A stretch of DNA of 64,000 nt from Pestalotiopsis fici W106-1 (taxonomy: Eukaryota; Ascomycota; Sordariomycetes; Amphisphaeriales; Sporocadaceae), in contig NW_006917092.1 in NCBI RefSeq assembly GCF_000516985.1, forward strand, positions 4,965,924 through 5,029,923, given 5' to 3'. Numbering within the stretch: the stretch's first letter is position 1; the number at the start of each line of letters is the position of its first letter. Below are positions 1-11,768 of the stretch, piece after piece. The position numbers were made by a program, and so were the translations under genes. The notes beneath the pieces are model-generated. The model was not told the DNA's origin. It saw only the letters and a program-made list of their open reading frames with translations, and searched no databases.

Positions 1-298
1 CGAGACAGTGACGTGTATAAACAAGTCATGGGTGAGAATGCGATTCGTGTTCTGAGTCTGCGGGAGAGTTTAGACCATGCTGGCTGCGACTGTTGAGCAA
101 GATGAGGAAGAGAAGGAGAAAAGGAAGAAAGAAAATCTTCTATTGAAAAGATGTTCATGTGGCTGCCGACGTCTGTTTGGTCTAAATCGATATGCTCTAA
201 AGATGCTCTACAGTCAAACGTGATCGTTACGTTTTCATCACCTTGGCTCTCTGCCTGGCCCTTTCGAGACTGTTGACGCTCTCGATTCACCCCCTTGC

Positions 299-1030
299 TC
301 ACAGCTTCTCAAACTGAGCATCCGTGCTCACCTTGCCGTGTTCACATACAGCCAGCAGCGGGCCCAGTTTGCCGTCGTCGCCCACGGCCCTCATTTCGCC
401 CTTCATGGTGGCCAGCCTCTTGCCAATGGACAAGATCTCGCACTGTATCTCAATCGTGGTGCCCACGGGGATGGGCTTGAGGTAGGTGCAGTTGAGCGTC
501 CTGCTCACGCCCATGTACATCCAGAAGCCGGGCTTGTTGATGAGGTGAAGAGGAAAAGTGGTGCACGAATCAAAAATGGTCGAGGTGCACCCGCCGTGGA
601 GGTTTCCCATTTGGTTGCAGTGGACTGGCTGTACCGTGAGGCGAAAGTTTACGCGTGGATAGGGCTCCAGGGCATGCGAGTGAACTGTGAGGTATGGAAT
701 AATCTCCGTCATCCAGTCCTGCAGGTACAGTCAGACCATAATGAACTGCACGGAAGAGTGTTTGCAGAATATATAGTTGGAGAAAACAAGCGTCAACAGG
801 CGTCGGTCACTACCATGTACCCAGATAGACCATGCAATAATCATATTGAAATACCTTGAACAAGTACTGGAGAAAAATGAAGAAGAAGAGCTCACATGAC
901 TGTCCGAGTCCTTGTATTTCTCCGTGGCCCATTGTAAAGATGCCTTGACTCTATCAATCCCACGCAGTTCAGACAGGTCATCCACCAGTTCCGCCCTGGT
1001 AGTGGCTAGGAGCTTATTGGTTTGCGACAT
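299..1030 (-). CDS. PaaI/ACOT13-like hotdog-fold thioesterase
   Basis: Two exons, 1030-896 and 718-299, give 184 aa; the 177-nt intron has a GTGAGC donor and a CAG acceptor. The C-terminal two thirds form a hotdog domain with the family signature NxxGxxHGG (NQMGNLHGG), where the Asn/His/Gly loop lines the acyl-CoA thioester site. Known members hydrolyse acyl-CoA thioesters; the substrate here cannot be read from sequence. There is no obvious signal peptide, so a cytosolic or mitochondrial location is likely. The start was chosen at the Met beginning MSQTNKLL; a longer in-frame start nine codons upstream is possible. Family call firm, substrate unknown. Confidence 0.8.
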
Positions 1031-1644
1031 GGCGGTGACAGATTTGCAGTGCAACAGAACACACGCGTCTCTAATTGAGGACCGAAATGTATGGTTTCGC
1101 GTACTAATTCGTCGGGCTACAATTTGGATGAGCGACAGAGTGATTGTTGCACAAGGAAATGAGTGTAGACAATGTTGATGAATGAAGTGAAGATGAAGAT
1201 GAGAGCCGCCGTGTCGTCGGTCGAGCCATGCTAAATCAGGCTAACGCACAACTTGCCGAGGTTCAAGGGCGCCCGCTTATTGACTGCAGGTACGAATACA
1301 TACCCAGTTACTTACTGTTCAACTCTTCTCCCACTACACGTATTGTGGGATCTCTATTCCCGGAAACATGAATTGAAAAATTCGAATTGATGATATTCAG
1401 TCTCTTTGCATAGCAGTAATCTCGATTTCGCAATGGCATTGGCGTCTCGTTGCTTCGATGTCGGCCAGCTTGCTGAGCCTGCATCACATAGTACATACCT
1501 ACTATCTCGGTACCTACTATTGCGCTAAGAGGCCTGTAGCATGCACTGTTCACTACTGATCACTTATATGGTGGCAGCTTGACCTCATTGATTCATTGCA
1601 ATCACACAAATTCCCATGCATCCATACTGTAAGGTGCTAATACG

Positions 1645-1959
1645 TTACTGATAATCTCTCTCGGTATCTAGGGTGACCTCGAATGCAGCTTTCGCATCTC
1701 CAAAAGAATAGGGAACATCTCCCAAGCGATCGTGGATGAGCCAGTCGCGCTTCAATCCCACCAGTACATCCTCCCAGAAAAGGTCTGGAACTGGTAGCAC
1801 AATGCCAAACGCCCCGATAAACGCCTGATCATGAATGTAATCAAATGAACAGCAATCAGTCTTCCATGCTGTGGGTATCAACGATAGTAAGAAACGTAGG
1901 AGAAGAGAATGAATAATGCCCCCAGCAAACTCCGGTCCAAGTTGAATGTCGTTGAGCAT
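1645..1959 (-). CDS. Short unrecognised ORF, possible gene fragment
   Basis: A 104-codon ORF begins only 37 bp downstream of the stop of the phosphatase-like gene, on the same strand. Its composition looks protein-like: a hydrophobic first third, then Trp- and Asp-rich sequence containing VLPVPDLFWEDV and ending in ERDYQ. The same frame is open further upstream, through the neighbour's stop codon. I recognise no family. The tight spacing makes an independent gene doubtful. It may be the decayed 3' end of a lost gene, or simply a chance ORF. Confidence 0.3.
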   Translation of the reverse strand: MLNDIQLGPEFAGGIIHSLLLRFLLSLIPTAWKTDCCSFDYIHDQAFIGAFGIVLPVPDLFWEDVLVGLKRDWLIHDRLGDVPYSFGDAKAAFEVTLDTERDYQ

Positions 1960-1996
1960 CCCGATAGTTAATCCACAGCAGAGAATAACTTGATCC

Positions 1997-3857
1997 TTAA
2001 ACGGTCTCGTGGGGCTTGATAGGCTGTCTTCCTATGTCCAAACTGTCGCCATCGTCGTCAATGTCGCGCAAATGTGTCGCCCCTATTACAGGCTCACTTC
2101 CCTTTGTGATACCCATGGAAGGACCGTCGGTAGGTCCTGAGCTTGTCCCAGCTCCAAGTTCCCAGCTGCCAACGCGCTCATGTTTCGCGCCGCTCTTAGT
2201 AATGGAGACATCTCTGTCCGAAGCCATCTTCTCCTGCCCTCTAAAGCCACCAAAGACGGAATTTCGACCAGACGATCTACGCTGGATCCCAAATCCAAAC
2301 ACGAAAAGAAGCACAGCAGCCACTGCACCAATGGCAATCGCTATTGCCGCTCCAATAGCCCCTGCCGCTGCTGGTGAAAGATCAAGATTCTTGTGGTTGT
2401 GAGATGATGTACTTCCTCCTGATGCTGCCCTCGAAGCTGAGCAGAAAAAGTTGACCGCATCACATGCTGTGCACCAAGCCGGGATATTGTTGATGGAGAA
2501 TTCTCGAATGCCCGAGACAAAATCTCTATACTTGATTCGTGTTTCTGAATTGCCGTGGCTAAATAGCGGATACTCGTAGATTGGATTCTCTTCTGAACTT
2601 CCGTTGCGATATAAGAAGCGAACCCAGAGATCATCTGTATCCGGAAACCTCGTTGCATCGGTGCCCTCAGAAAAGAGCTCAAAAATCACTAAAAAGTAAT
2701 TCGAGTCAGTAGTGATGTGTGGCAGGATGAAAGGTCTCACGTACTAGCACCACCAAAACCGGGTATCTCTTGGAACAATCCTGAGGAATGGCCCGTAGAT
2801 AGTTCCGACAACGAGAAGAAGGACAGCATTGGTTGAAATGAGCCAAACATGAGATTGATTTGGGGGGCTCCTCCCTTTAGCAAGACGAGCTGCTGGAATT
2901 GTGACACAACCTTGGCACTGAGTGTCCGGCCAGCTATAGCGCGAATCATGTCGCCATCTTTGCGGCCGGATGCGGTGAGATCACCATTCAAGGAAAATTG
3001 CTGAATATTGGCAAAGTCCCTCAGCCACTTTAGCTGATTAATGTCCAATGTATTTCGAATGGTTGAATTGTGAATGTAATGATAGGCGGCATATTCGTAT
3101 AAATCGTAAGCATAATAGAAGCTGGCGGCGTTGGCAGGAAACGTGCCATTGAAAACTGTAGACCACAATAGCTGGTACTCGGGTAGAGAGTCATCAAACA
3201 CTTGAGTCATGCGAGGATTGCTCTTGAGGTTGCTGGTAGATCTCCAATATTCGGTACATGCTGTATGTCCCTCAAGCCTGCATAATTCTTAGAATCAAAG
3301 GCTGAATACATTCGCAATTCAAATACAGTCTTGACTTACCACACAGATTCGGTATCAGATAGCGAAAGCGTCCGAAAGTTGGGATACATATACCCGCCAA
3401 GCGGAAAGTCCACCACTGAGCCATTAGCCAGCATGGCAGCGGCAATACCGCCATTGGCATCAGCAAAATTTCTCGTCTTGGGGGGATAGAGCCCTTGCAT
3501 GAAGGCCTGGGCGCCCGCGGTGATGTGGTCATCCCTGGTGGTCCAGATGGACAGCTGGTTGTTATCAATGGCCGCCGTCCCGACGGCCGCGATTGGCGCA
3601 TTGTCCGTGTTGTTGCTGTCAGTATCGGATTGCGTCGTGTTTATTAGCCATCTGTTTCTGAGCAAAGAGCCTTGCGAGAACATTTGTTGTGCCCCCAGAG
3701 GTGTCAAACTGCCATCGCCGATTGCGAGATCCCTGAGCGGAGTGCGTTCGCCATGATTCACGTATGCGAAAACTGACCAAACAGTTTCTGCTGATTGTAC
3801 GGACGCGAAGAAGGTGAATAGTAGGGTAAGCGTATTTTTATTGATTGTAGGAGCCAT
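1997..3857 (-). CDS. Membrane-anchored histidine acid phosphatase-like protein, probably catalytically dead
   Basis: Three exons (3857-3340, 3277-2745, 2688-1997; introns 62 and 56 nt) give 580 aa. A signal peptide (about residues 1-23) precedes a phosphoglycerate-mutase-like fold. A single hydrophobic helix lies at about 456-485, followed by a roughly 95-residue polar tail, so the enzyme-like domain would face outside. In active family members the first motif is RHGxRxP; here it is NHGERTP (34-40), keeping the His but losing the first Arg. The region expected to carry the C-terminal HD pair reads FGSFQPM (317-323). Introns fit well: the first junction gives W173 followed by an EGHTACTEY stretch, and the second restores MIFELF, both typical of the family. 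A sensor or binding role is possible but is inference. Confidence 0.8.
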
Positions 3858-6800
3858 GGCCCAGCAGGATGTCTGGCAATAGGGTTGATCCTATTTGCCA
3901 AGAGGAAGTGTAAGGAAGATGTAATCACAGGTAGGCGTTCATTAGGGACGAGACAACGACGAGGTCAAGGGCCATACACAAGGGTTGTCAGAAGAGGTGA
4001 AGAGGAGAGATGAGAAAGTGTAAGAAGTCAGTGAGATTCCGTCATACTGAAAACATGTAGGCCCCTACGAGTCAAGTGGTAGCTTCCGCAACGTCCAGCC
4101 TGAAGCAATCACATCATAAGCCGCTGTTCTGTGCCTCGCTCCAGCCTCGCGCCTGTCTTGGCCATTCTTTCTCACCCTCAGGGTAGTATTCCGTAGAGCA
4201 ATAGCGAGTTCTGGTCCGCAGCTTCCCACCGCTCCCTCCCACCATTGGCGACCAACTAAGATGGATGACGGCACTGCTCGTTTAAGCTTCTTCCATTAGT
4301 TTTTTGGTGAAATCTTTTGGGTACGTGAAGGCGGGGATCATGCAGGTGAGCTTGATAAAAGCTTCAGAGCTGTCTGTTATCTCTTGGAGCTGCATCCCTG
4401 TCCTTGACCACGCGACCAAGACCTGGGCAGAGACTCGATCGGCGCTTCTATAGGTGCCATGGCAGTGACGAACCAATAGACGTAGGGCACATGCTCAAGA
4501 GTGTGCAGGAGAACCCCGGCATGTACGGCAACGAGTGTGACCGTCATATCGTAGCTGAAGTAACATAACGCTGGTGGCTGGATTTCAATGGTAAAAGCCC
4601 GCGGCTTGGCAGTACACTAATGAAGATGAGGGGTTATAGTTTACGATGGTCGTTATCGTAAATATACAACTTTGGGAGTTCATCAAATGCTCGCTAGGGT
4701 ATGGCTGACGGCAAACTATTGTTATTGTTTGAATCATTTCTCTCTCTTGTCGTTGTATATACTATCAAAGTCAATTCTTCAGTTATTTCCAAGATTTGAA
4801 ACGAACAGAAATCATGAGTAATAAGAGCGTGGGGACAGCTTCATGGCCTGTTTTCTAGTTATGCAGAAGCAAAGTTCCATCCGTGCCGTACAAACAATAC
4901 CTATATTGCCTTTTGAAAACAGGTTTCTTCGAGGCGGAGCGGGTAAATTCGAGACGTTTGAATGATGTTTGTTGCTTGAACAACATTGCGCACTTGTCTG
5001 TCGAGCAACAAATGGATGACTTGATCTCGGGTCATGTATTTCGAGGCTCAAAGGTGCGAGATTTGGCTGCGAATATGAAAGAACTTGTGGAGCAATTGTA
5101 GTTTTCTGAGGGATCTCTTCTCTGTAGACACGTAGCCCGCCATACTTGTAGAAAGTGGTGCAACTCTTGGCAACGAGATGGCTGCGGCATGTGATTGACT
5201 GACTGTGAATCTTGCGCTCGGCTGCCCCGCGCGCATTGCCGGGTGTCGAGACCGCAAAACCCGTCGCCGACGGTTACATTTCGCTATACCTATCAAGGGC
5301 AATCAGAACATTCTTATACTCTGCACATGCGCTCACCCTGTCCTAGCTCATTGTGCGACACTTTGACAGACTTGTATTCGTCTGAAATGCGCGCCGAATG
5401 CGCCGGCTACCTGTACTATATACTCGCATGCGACCACATCAGCAAGAACAATGCTGCATCCAGCCTTTCTGACACTTTTTTACCCTGTGCGGGCCACAAT
5501 CTGTCAGCGGCTTCAAAATCAACTGCATCCCGTGTCTCCGGAGCGAGTCGCCGCAATGTGGACGGAGCTCGGTGCATTATCTGGCTCCCGACAGTGTGCT
5601 TGTCTTTGTTTTCGACTTGGCCATGAAACTACGTACACCAGGTGCTACTGCTATTCAAAGGTGTTGATGTGTGCTTGCATTATTCAGAACTGGCATGAGG
5701 ATGTGACTTCGTGACACAATGACGCTATCAACATGGCACCAATACAGAGAGGATGCGCAACTGGGGACCGAATAGTCTCAATATTAGCTAATACGGTATT
5801 CATGGACTGGCCACATATCATTACTTGCTTCGGACCGTCGTTGCACAAAGCTTCTCAGTCAGGTATTCCCATATCATAAACATGATTGCTCATTACTAAC
5901 GCTATACTCATCCTGCCGCATCTCCACAACAATGCAATCCGCCTCTCCGCTCGAAGCTGCGGGCGGGACCACATATCTTGCATATGTGACCTCTTCAATC
6001 ATACCCGTCCGGCAGCAGATCACTGGACAGAAGCAAGAGGAGACAACTTCCCAAGTCTGAGCGCTGCATTTATACTCGCCACTTTTTTTCCAATGGCAAG
6101 ATAACAAGAGCATGCATCTTTCGGCAAACAATTTCCATTGCATGCATCTCAAAAACACTTGGGAAATGGCGGGTCATGGGAAAAACGTGAGAGGGTTGCA
6201 TCTGCAAACTTCTCCAGGGCCAAGGGCAATCCACGGGAGGACATGGAGAAAACCAATTACCATTGGCAATGTTGGACGAGTTCCCGTAATTCCCATTGAT
6301 ATACAACGAGTAATATATCCAAACATTTACCCGCGGGCCGTCCAATCGTCACCTCCACCCACCACATTCTTTTTTTTTACTCGCCACCCCACGGAGGGAA
6401 GGACGGGACAACATTTTGGGAAGGATAAACTCCCAAGAACGGTAATGGACGCAAAACGCGTCTTTAATCAAAATTCCGTGATTTCTTTGTTTGTTTGACA
6501 GATGCAGATTCTTTACGAGTTGGGCAATTTAAATCTGAGACTCGGACGTTTGCTTCTAACGAGATGGCGATAACTTCAACCTTCCTAACGCGGTATCTTG
6601 CTCCACTCCCCATTCGTCCACATGTGGTTGTCCAAACTTGTCTGTCAACACGGGAGATCGCCCAACCTTAAACATGTTGAGATGCCAGGGAAGGAAAAAG
6701 GAAAAGCACATCCGCCGTTTTTGTTATTCTTTCGTCCCATACTTGTTGATGTTCATCCATATGAACTAACAAGAAAAGAAACATTTCTGTTTCAGTTGTA

Positions 6801-6877
6801 AAACTATTTAATGATTCATTCAGCTGCGTGCACCTGGCCTATCCCAAGTCGGTTTTGTATATAACAACAACGTCATC
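3858..6877. other. Intergenic, 3.0 kb, no supported gene
   Basis: Short ORFs on both strands (for example 4282-4476, 5195-5626, 6112-6498) overlap each other, lack recognisable domains and have no consistent splice structure. The right end is the promoter of the aspartic protease gene. I see no RNA gene or mobile element. Confidence 0.6.
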
Positions 6878-8448
6878 ATGTTGCTCCTCTCAGCCGTGAT
6901 ACTACTTTTAAATGTACATATATCTCTAGCAAAATTCATACGAACGTATCCTCGACCAGAGAAGCCCGCCTTTCACACCTTGGTAGCCGGGAAACCATCC
7001 AAGGGCGCAGGAGACCCGGGATATATCAAGTCGAGTCTCGGTACCCAGTTTGTCGATTCCAGACCCAGCAACCGATCGACGATTGCCCAGCGAGATGGAC
7101 GAGAGGCGCTTTCCGAGTTCCAGGCCGGCGTCGTCTACATGATGGACATTGACGTGGGCACGCCGCGCCAGACCCTGACCGTCATTGTCGATACCGGGTC
7201 GTACGAGTTGTTTCTGAATCCCAACTGTGACCGCGCGGCGGATCAGACGTATTGCGCCGCTGCGGGCCATTATTACCCGTCCTTGTCGAGCACGGCCAAG
7301 AATTTGTCTAGTCGATATTATGTATCGTTTGGTACTGGCGGCTACGTTGGCAGCTACTTTAGCGACACTCTTTGGTTTGGGGATGACTGTGAGACGTTTC
7401 CTATTGAAAATAGAAAGCCCTGAGGGAGCTTGAACTGATTCATTCTGAACAGACTGGCCAGTGTCATCATTGCAATTTGGCGTCTCGGATGACAGCGATT
7501 ATGTCTGGGCCGGTATCTTGGGTCTCGGATATGGCTCGAGATTCAATACCAACTATCCCACGTTGTTGGACCTTCTTGTCTCGCAGGGCTACATTAATGT
7601 TCCGATTTTCAGTTTGAGTGTGGGCAGCCAGGGAAACGGTGATTGTAAGTCGTCTGTATGCTGTTTGGGATAGTCATCCAAGACTGACCACACTTCTATA
7701 GCCGAGATCATCGTCGGTGGAGTGGATAGTCACAAGTACATCGGGTGGCTTGAACCTCTCGAATTGTATCCACCTCCAGAGACTCAAGAAGAAGAGTGGA
7801 AATCAGCCCAGTAAGAAATAACGCCAGGGCCTTATGTGAAATTTGTACACTGACCAAACCCTCAGATACTGGATAAACATGACCTCGTTTGGCTACACTC
7901 TTCCAGGGGGTTCCGCAGTGACAATGACCGCCAATGGCTTTTCCAGAATCATGATGGTCGACAGCGGGTCGACATATTCGTACATTGACGCCGACCTAGT
8001 GGCTGCGCTCGCCAAGCAATTCAGTGCCACCATTGACGATTCGGGCGTCTACTACGTCTCTTGCAAGTACCTCGACATGGACGGCTACGTCCACTTTGGC
8101 TTCAACAATGGGGCCATGGTCATCAATGCCAAGTATAGCGATTTTATAGTCGACTTCGGGACGCGCTGTGCCTTGGGCGTACAGCCGGCTGATGCTGGGG
8201 TCAATACTTGGGTCTTGGGTGCCACCTTTATTCGATCGGCCTATAGTAAGCCTTTGATTTTCCTCTACCCATGCGGCCCCCAAGTCACATCTATCGCTTA
8301 TTCTAACCTCGCTCGTGTAGTTGTGTTCGATCAATTGTACGACGCAATCTGGCTGGCAAATTATCAACCATGCGGAGGCTCCCTCGTAACGGATCTCACG
8401 GAGAACGCGGGTAACCAGCTTTGGACCGAGCTATACGGCGGCTGTTGA
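6878..8448 (+). CDS. Secreted pepsin-like aspartic protease (A1 family)
   Basis: Five exons (6878-7388, 7453-7644, 7702-7810, 7866-8245, 8321-8448; introns 55-75 nt) give 439 aa. A hydrophobic signal peptide (about 1-18) is followed by a probable propeptide to about residue 80. Both catalytic Asp motifs are present: VDTGS around D105 and VDSGS around D303, so the enzyme should be active. The residues after the first motif are YELF rather than the usual SDLW, which may alter the substrate pocket. There is no GPI-type hydrophobic tail, so free secretion is likely. It is convergent with the dioxygenase gene, with 76 bp between the two stops. An extracellular proteolytic role is inferred from the family. 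Confidence 0.88.
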
Positions 8449-8524
8449 TCTACCGACAAGACATTTCCATTCAACGTCTTCCGAGGTCTAATCTCATTTG
8501 TACCTAAAGTCTTGCGAGATTTGG

Positions 8525-9403
8525 TCAAACGTCAACACCTCTAATTTCTTCGCTCAAAGGTCCCTGCCGCGTCCAAATGTTCATGCCAATTTTCCAGCCG
8601 CTGGTGACGGGCAGTCCGGCATGCAGATTCCGCTGATCGCCCCGACCGTCTTCGTGCAAGTTCTGCCAAAACACGGCATTGCCCACGACGGGGCGGAACG
8701 TGACGCCGTTATCATAGGCCTCGTCGCAGTCGATAAAGTCGCACCATTTCTGGTTATAAGGCGCATCGAGCATGGGGAAATTGGTGCCGCCGCCCGTGAT
8801 ATTGTCGGCGGCGGCCACGTAGGCGAAAAAGGACGACTGGCGGTTGCCCCCGAGGGCCGACGAGGCGTGGACGGCCGCGTTGGTGAACCAGTCCGTGTGG
8901 TAGTGGTAGCGCTCGCCCTGGGCGTACTTGACGAGCTGGACGGGCTCAAGGTGCGACCGCGGCACGTCAAAACCCTGGAACAGCAGCGCCCGCTCCTCGA
9001 TGCAGCGCACCACGTCGTCGCGCTCGACATTGGTCGACTGCGATGTGCGCGTCTCGCGCTGGCCCTCGGCGCCCGTCCCGTCGGCTACGGCCGAGTGGCT
9101 GAATGTATCTTTACTAATAGTGCAGCAAGTCAGTGGGAAAATAGAAATGCAGAATCATTGATTATACACATGTACGCACGTGATTTCTGTGAGATGTTGT
9201 CGTTCCTCGGCGGTCAAGAAATCCGTCAGGTAGATGACCAAGGGTGATTTCGACAAGATGTGACTCTTATACGCAGGATGACGACAATTCGCACTCAACG
9301 CCAAAGGCTTCTGTGCCGGGTCTTCATCGTGACTATGTGCCGAGGCAGGGAGGATCGCTGCGAGGGCGCAAAGAACAAGGTATCTTGACCGGACCATGAT
9401 CAT
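8525..9403 (-). CDS. Prolyl 4-hydroxylase-type 2-oxoglutarate/Fe(II) dioxygenase
   Basis: Two exons (9403-9180, 9113-8525; intron 66 nt) give 270 aa. An N-terminal hydrophobic stretch (about 5-22) looks like a signal peptide or anchor, placing the enzyme in the secretory pathway. The double-stranded beta-helix iron triad is visible: H147-x-D149 in YHYHTDW and H239 in NLHAGLPV. K249 (GWKIGMNIW) is in position to bind 2-oxoglutarate. This is the P4Hc layout, which hydroxylates prolyl residues in animals and plants. The fungal substrate is unknown. Met at 9397 is an alternative start two codons in. Convergent with the aspartic protease gene. Confidence 0.88.
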
Positions 9404-10078
9404 GTAAGTGGTATGAATACAAGTCTCAATATTACGAGTCTCACGATGGTCGACTGCTACATAGTAAACACAAGGAAAGGAAAAGGAAGAATAGACAAGA
9501 TTGTACTAGAAACCTCGGGATAGTGACACAACTTTTTATCCGGCCCAGGATCTGACCTCTCTTTCTGTTACCTACCTATCTGCTCATTGCTGCCGTTACA
9601 TCACATACATGAACGGACATTCAGCAATCTGAAGGAGGGCGGGGGGGAACCCATGGGACGATGCGGGTAGATGATGAAACCCCAACCGTCTGTAGGTCCA
9701 AGAGGCCGTTTCCACTGCTTAGCTACTGCCATCCCCCTGTCAGACGGAGGTCAATGGGCTTCCCCAGACGTTCTAGCGGCGCCGGTACGAACCCTTTTAG
9801 TGCATCGCCTCTGGCGCTGATCCTACATTAATGCACCCCTGGTACCCTGACGAAAGCGGATTCATGGGCCCCTCAGAACATGGTACATCCCTGGCGGGGG
9901 TTTCTTCCTTGGCTGTAAGTAGATAGAGTTGTAACCATGGAGGAACGAGAGAGCTGGAGCTTAACTGTGATTGCACCCCACGAGCTCGCAGCTCCCGTCG
10001 TACCTTTTTAAGCTTTGCTCTGGGGTGAGGTAGTCTTGGGCTCTGATGTAGAGAATTCAGACTTGAATTGACAAAAAG
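9404..10078. other. Divergent promoter region between dioxygenase and PDI-like genes
   Basis: 675 bp separate the two start codons. ORFs crossing the right part of this stretch on the minus strand are unsupported. No discrete regulatory site is called. Confidence 0.5.
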
Positions 10079-11445
10079 ATGAGGATCAATACGATCAAGG
10101 CAGTCTTGTTCCTCGCGAATACTGCCCTGGTGGCCGCCTGGAACCATGTCGACGAGGCCGGCTTCATAAGGGCAGTCGGAGGACATAATCTGGCACTTGT
10201 CGCTTGTGAGTAGTAGCTCTTCATCTTTGGTTGTCGCATCTGCAGACATGTGCTAATAGCCATCAGTTGTCGAGGTAAGCATGAATCGGTTCAAATGTAT
10301 AAGTCAGTGCTTTAACAACACCACTAAATTCGGATTGACCTCTATAGCCCTCAAGGTGAGTAACAGTATACATCACCACCGTGTGCGTTGCAACCGCTAA
10401 TCAATTGGCCAGTGCCGCAAGTCAAGCACTCGAATCCGAATGGGAAAAGATATCCGAATCCGAAAAGACTCTTTCAAGCATTGACTGCAGTTCTCTGGCT
10501 CAGCTCTGCAAAGACTACGAAATAATATCATATCCGACCATTAGATTCTTTGATGGGCATGGGACCATTACGCCATATCGAGGTCCGAGGACTTCCCAAT
10601 CGTTGGTGTTTTTCCGTTCAGAACTCGATTACTCCTTGAAGCTGAGAAAAAGGGACATTTAGCATCATATCGTTCTTGAGAAGAGCGGCGCGACCGACGT
10701 TGACGCAACTTGACGAGAAGACGATTACGGCCTTTCAATCCATTGACGACGCCGTCATCGTGGCACACATCAATCCGCGAGACGACCACATTCAAACCCT
10801 GTACAAATCTCTGGCCTATCGCTATCATGATCGCGCATCGTTTGGGCTGCTGGAGACGGACGAAACCAGCACCATTGTGTGCTACAACAACAAGGACAAT
10901 GAGCAGTCGACAACCTCGGACCTGTCGGCCATTGATACGCTCTCTTCATTTGTCGAAGCCTGCATTAGGCCCTTGGTCGGGGAGTTTTCGAGAAGGACAG
11001 AGGTCAAGTACGCTCAGGTAAGAAGCCGAGATCCTTCACAATATGCATGAAAGGAATCACACCCCCAAGATCAACTAATTACAAACCCTGCGAGCAGTCT
11101 GGCAAGTCCCTGGTCTACTTTCTAGCCGAGACACGAGAGGAGCGCGAAGAATACGTCGAAATCATCCGGCCCGTGGCGAAAAAGTATCGCGACTTCATCT
11201 CCTTTGTCACCGTCGACGCACTCGAATACGCCCCCATGACCAAGGTCCTCGGCCTGCCCGGCCGCTCGTTCCCCGCGCTGGCGGTTGAGAATCCCGCCCG
11301 CGGCCAAATTTTTCCCTTTACAGAGGACGAAATCACGGCCGAGCTCGTCGACGAGTTCATCGTGGATATTGCCGGAGGCAAGGTGAAGCCCTGGGCGCCG
11401 TTGCCGATTCCCGATCCCGTCAGCCATGCACATGATGAGTTGTAG
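10079..11445 (+). CDS. ER-resident PDI-like protein lacking the CxxC redox motif
   Basis: Six exons (10079-10205, 10267-10274, 10348-10355, 10413-10601, 10663-11017, 11098-11445) give 344 aa. Exons 2 and 3 are microexons of 8 nt each, and together they keep the frame. A signal peptide (about 1-20) and a C-terminal HDEL place the protein in the ER lumen. The N-terminal part aligns with a PDI 'a' domain: FVEP, then ALESEW, the cis-Pro segment SYPTIRFF (P89) and YRGPRT. Where CGHC should sit the residues are S48-A-A-S51. The rest resembles b/b' thioredoxin folds; there is no second redox domain. It therefore probably acts as a chaperone or binding subunit rather than an oxidase. The intron at 10602-10662 starts GTTGGT, a weak donor, but joins the family-typical ISFLRRAARPTLTQL block. 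Confidence 0.8.
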
Positions 11446-11768
11446 GAATTTCGAAGGGGGTACCAGCAATTATCTTTTACGGGATCAGAAATTGCATGGC
11501 ACCATGAGGCGGCCAGAGTGAGACGTTTGGTGCTACACCAAGGAGTGTATGAACACGAAATCATACTAGTAAGAATTGGATTCATTCAAAGCAATAGCAC
11601 AACTGTTTATCACGTGAGGAACATGCACAAACTTCAAGTCACGATTGATGATATCGTATCCTTTATATTGAGCCCCAATATGAACAGACACGACCAAAGT
11701 TGACGTTCAACCAGAAGGACCAGCAAAGGTCATCCGTGGCCCTGAAGAGAACTTCATCTCACAACCGC

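Noticed and set aside
338..859. 173-codon plus-strand ORF over the thioesterase gene
   Set aside because: Antisense to a gene with a clear hotdog signature.
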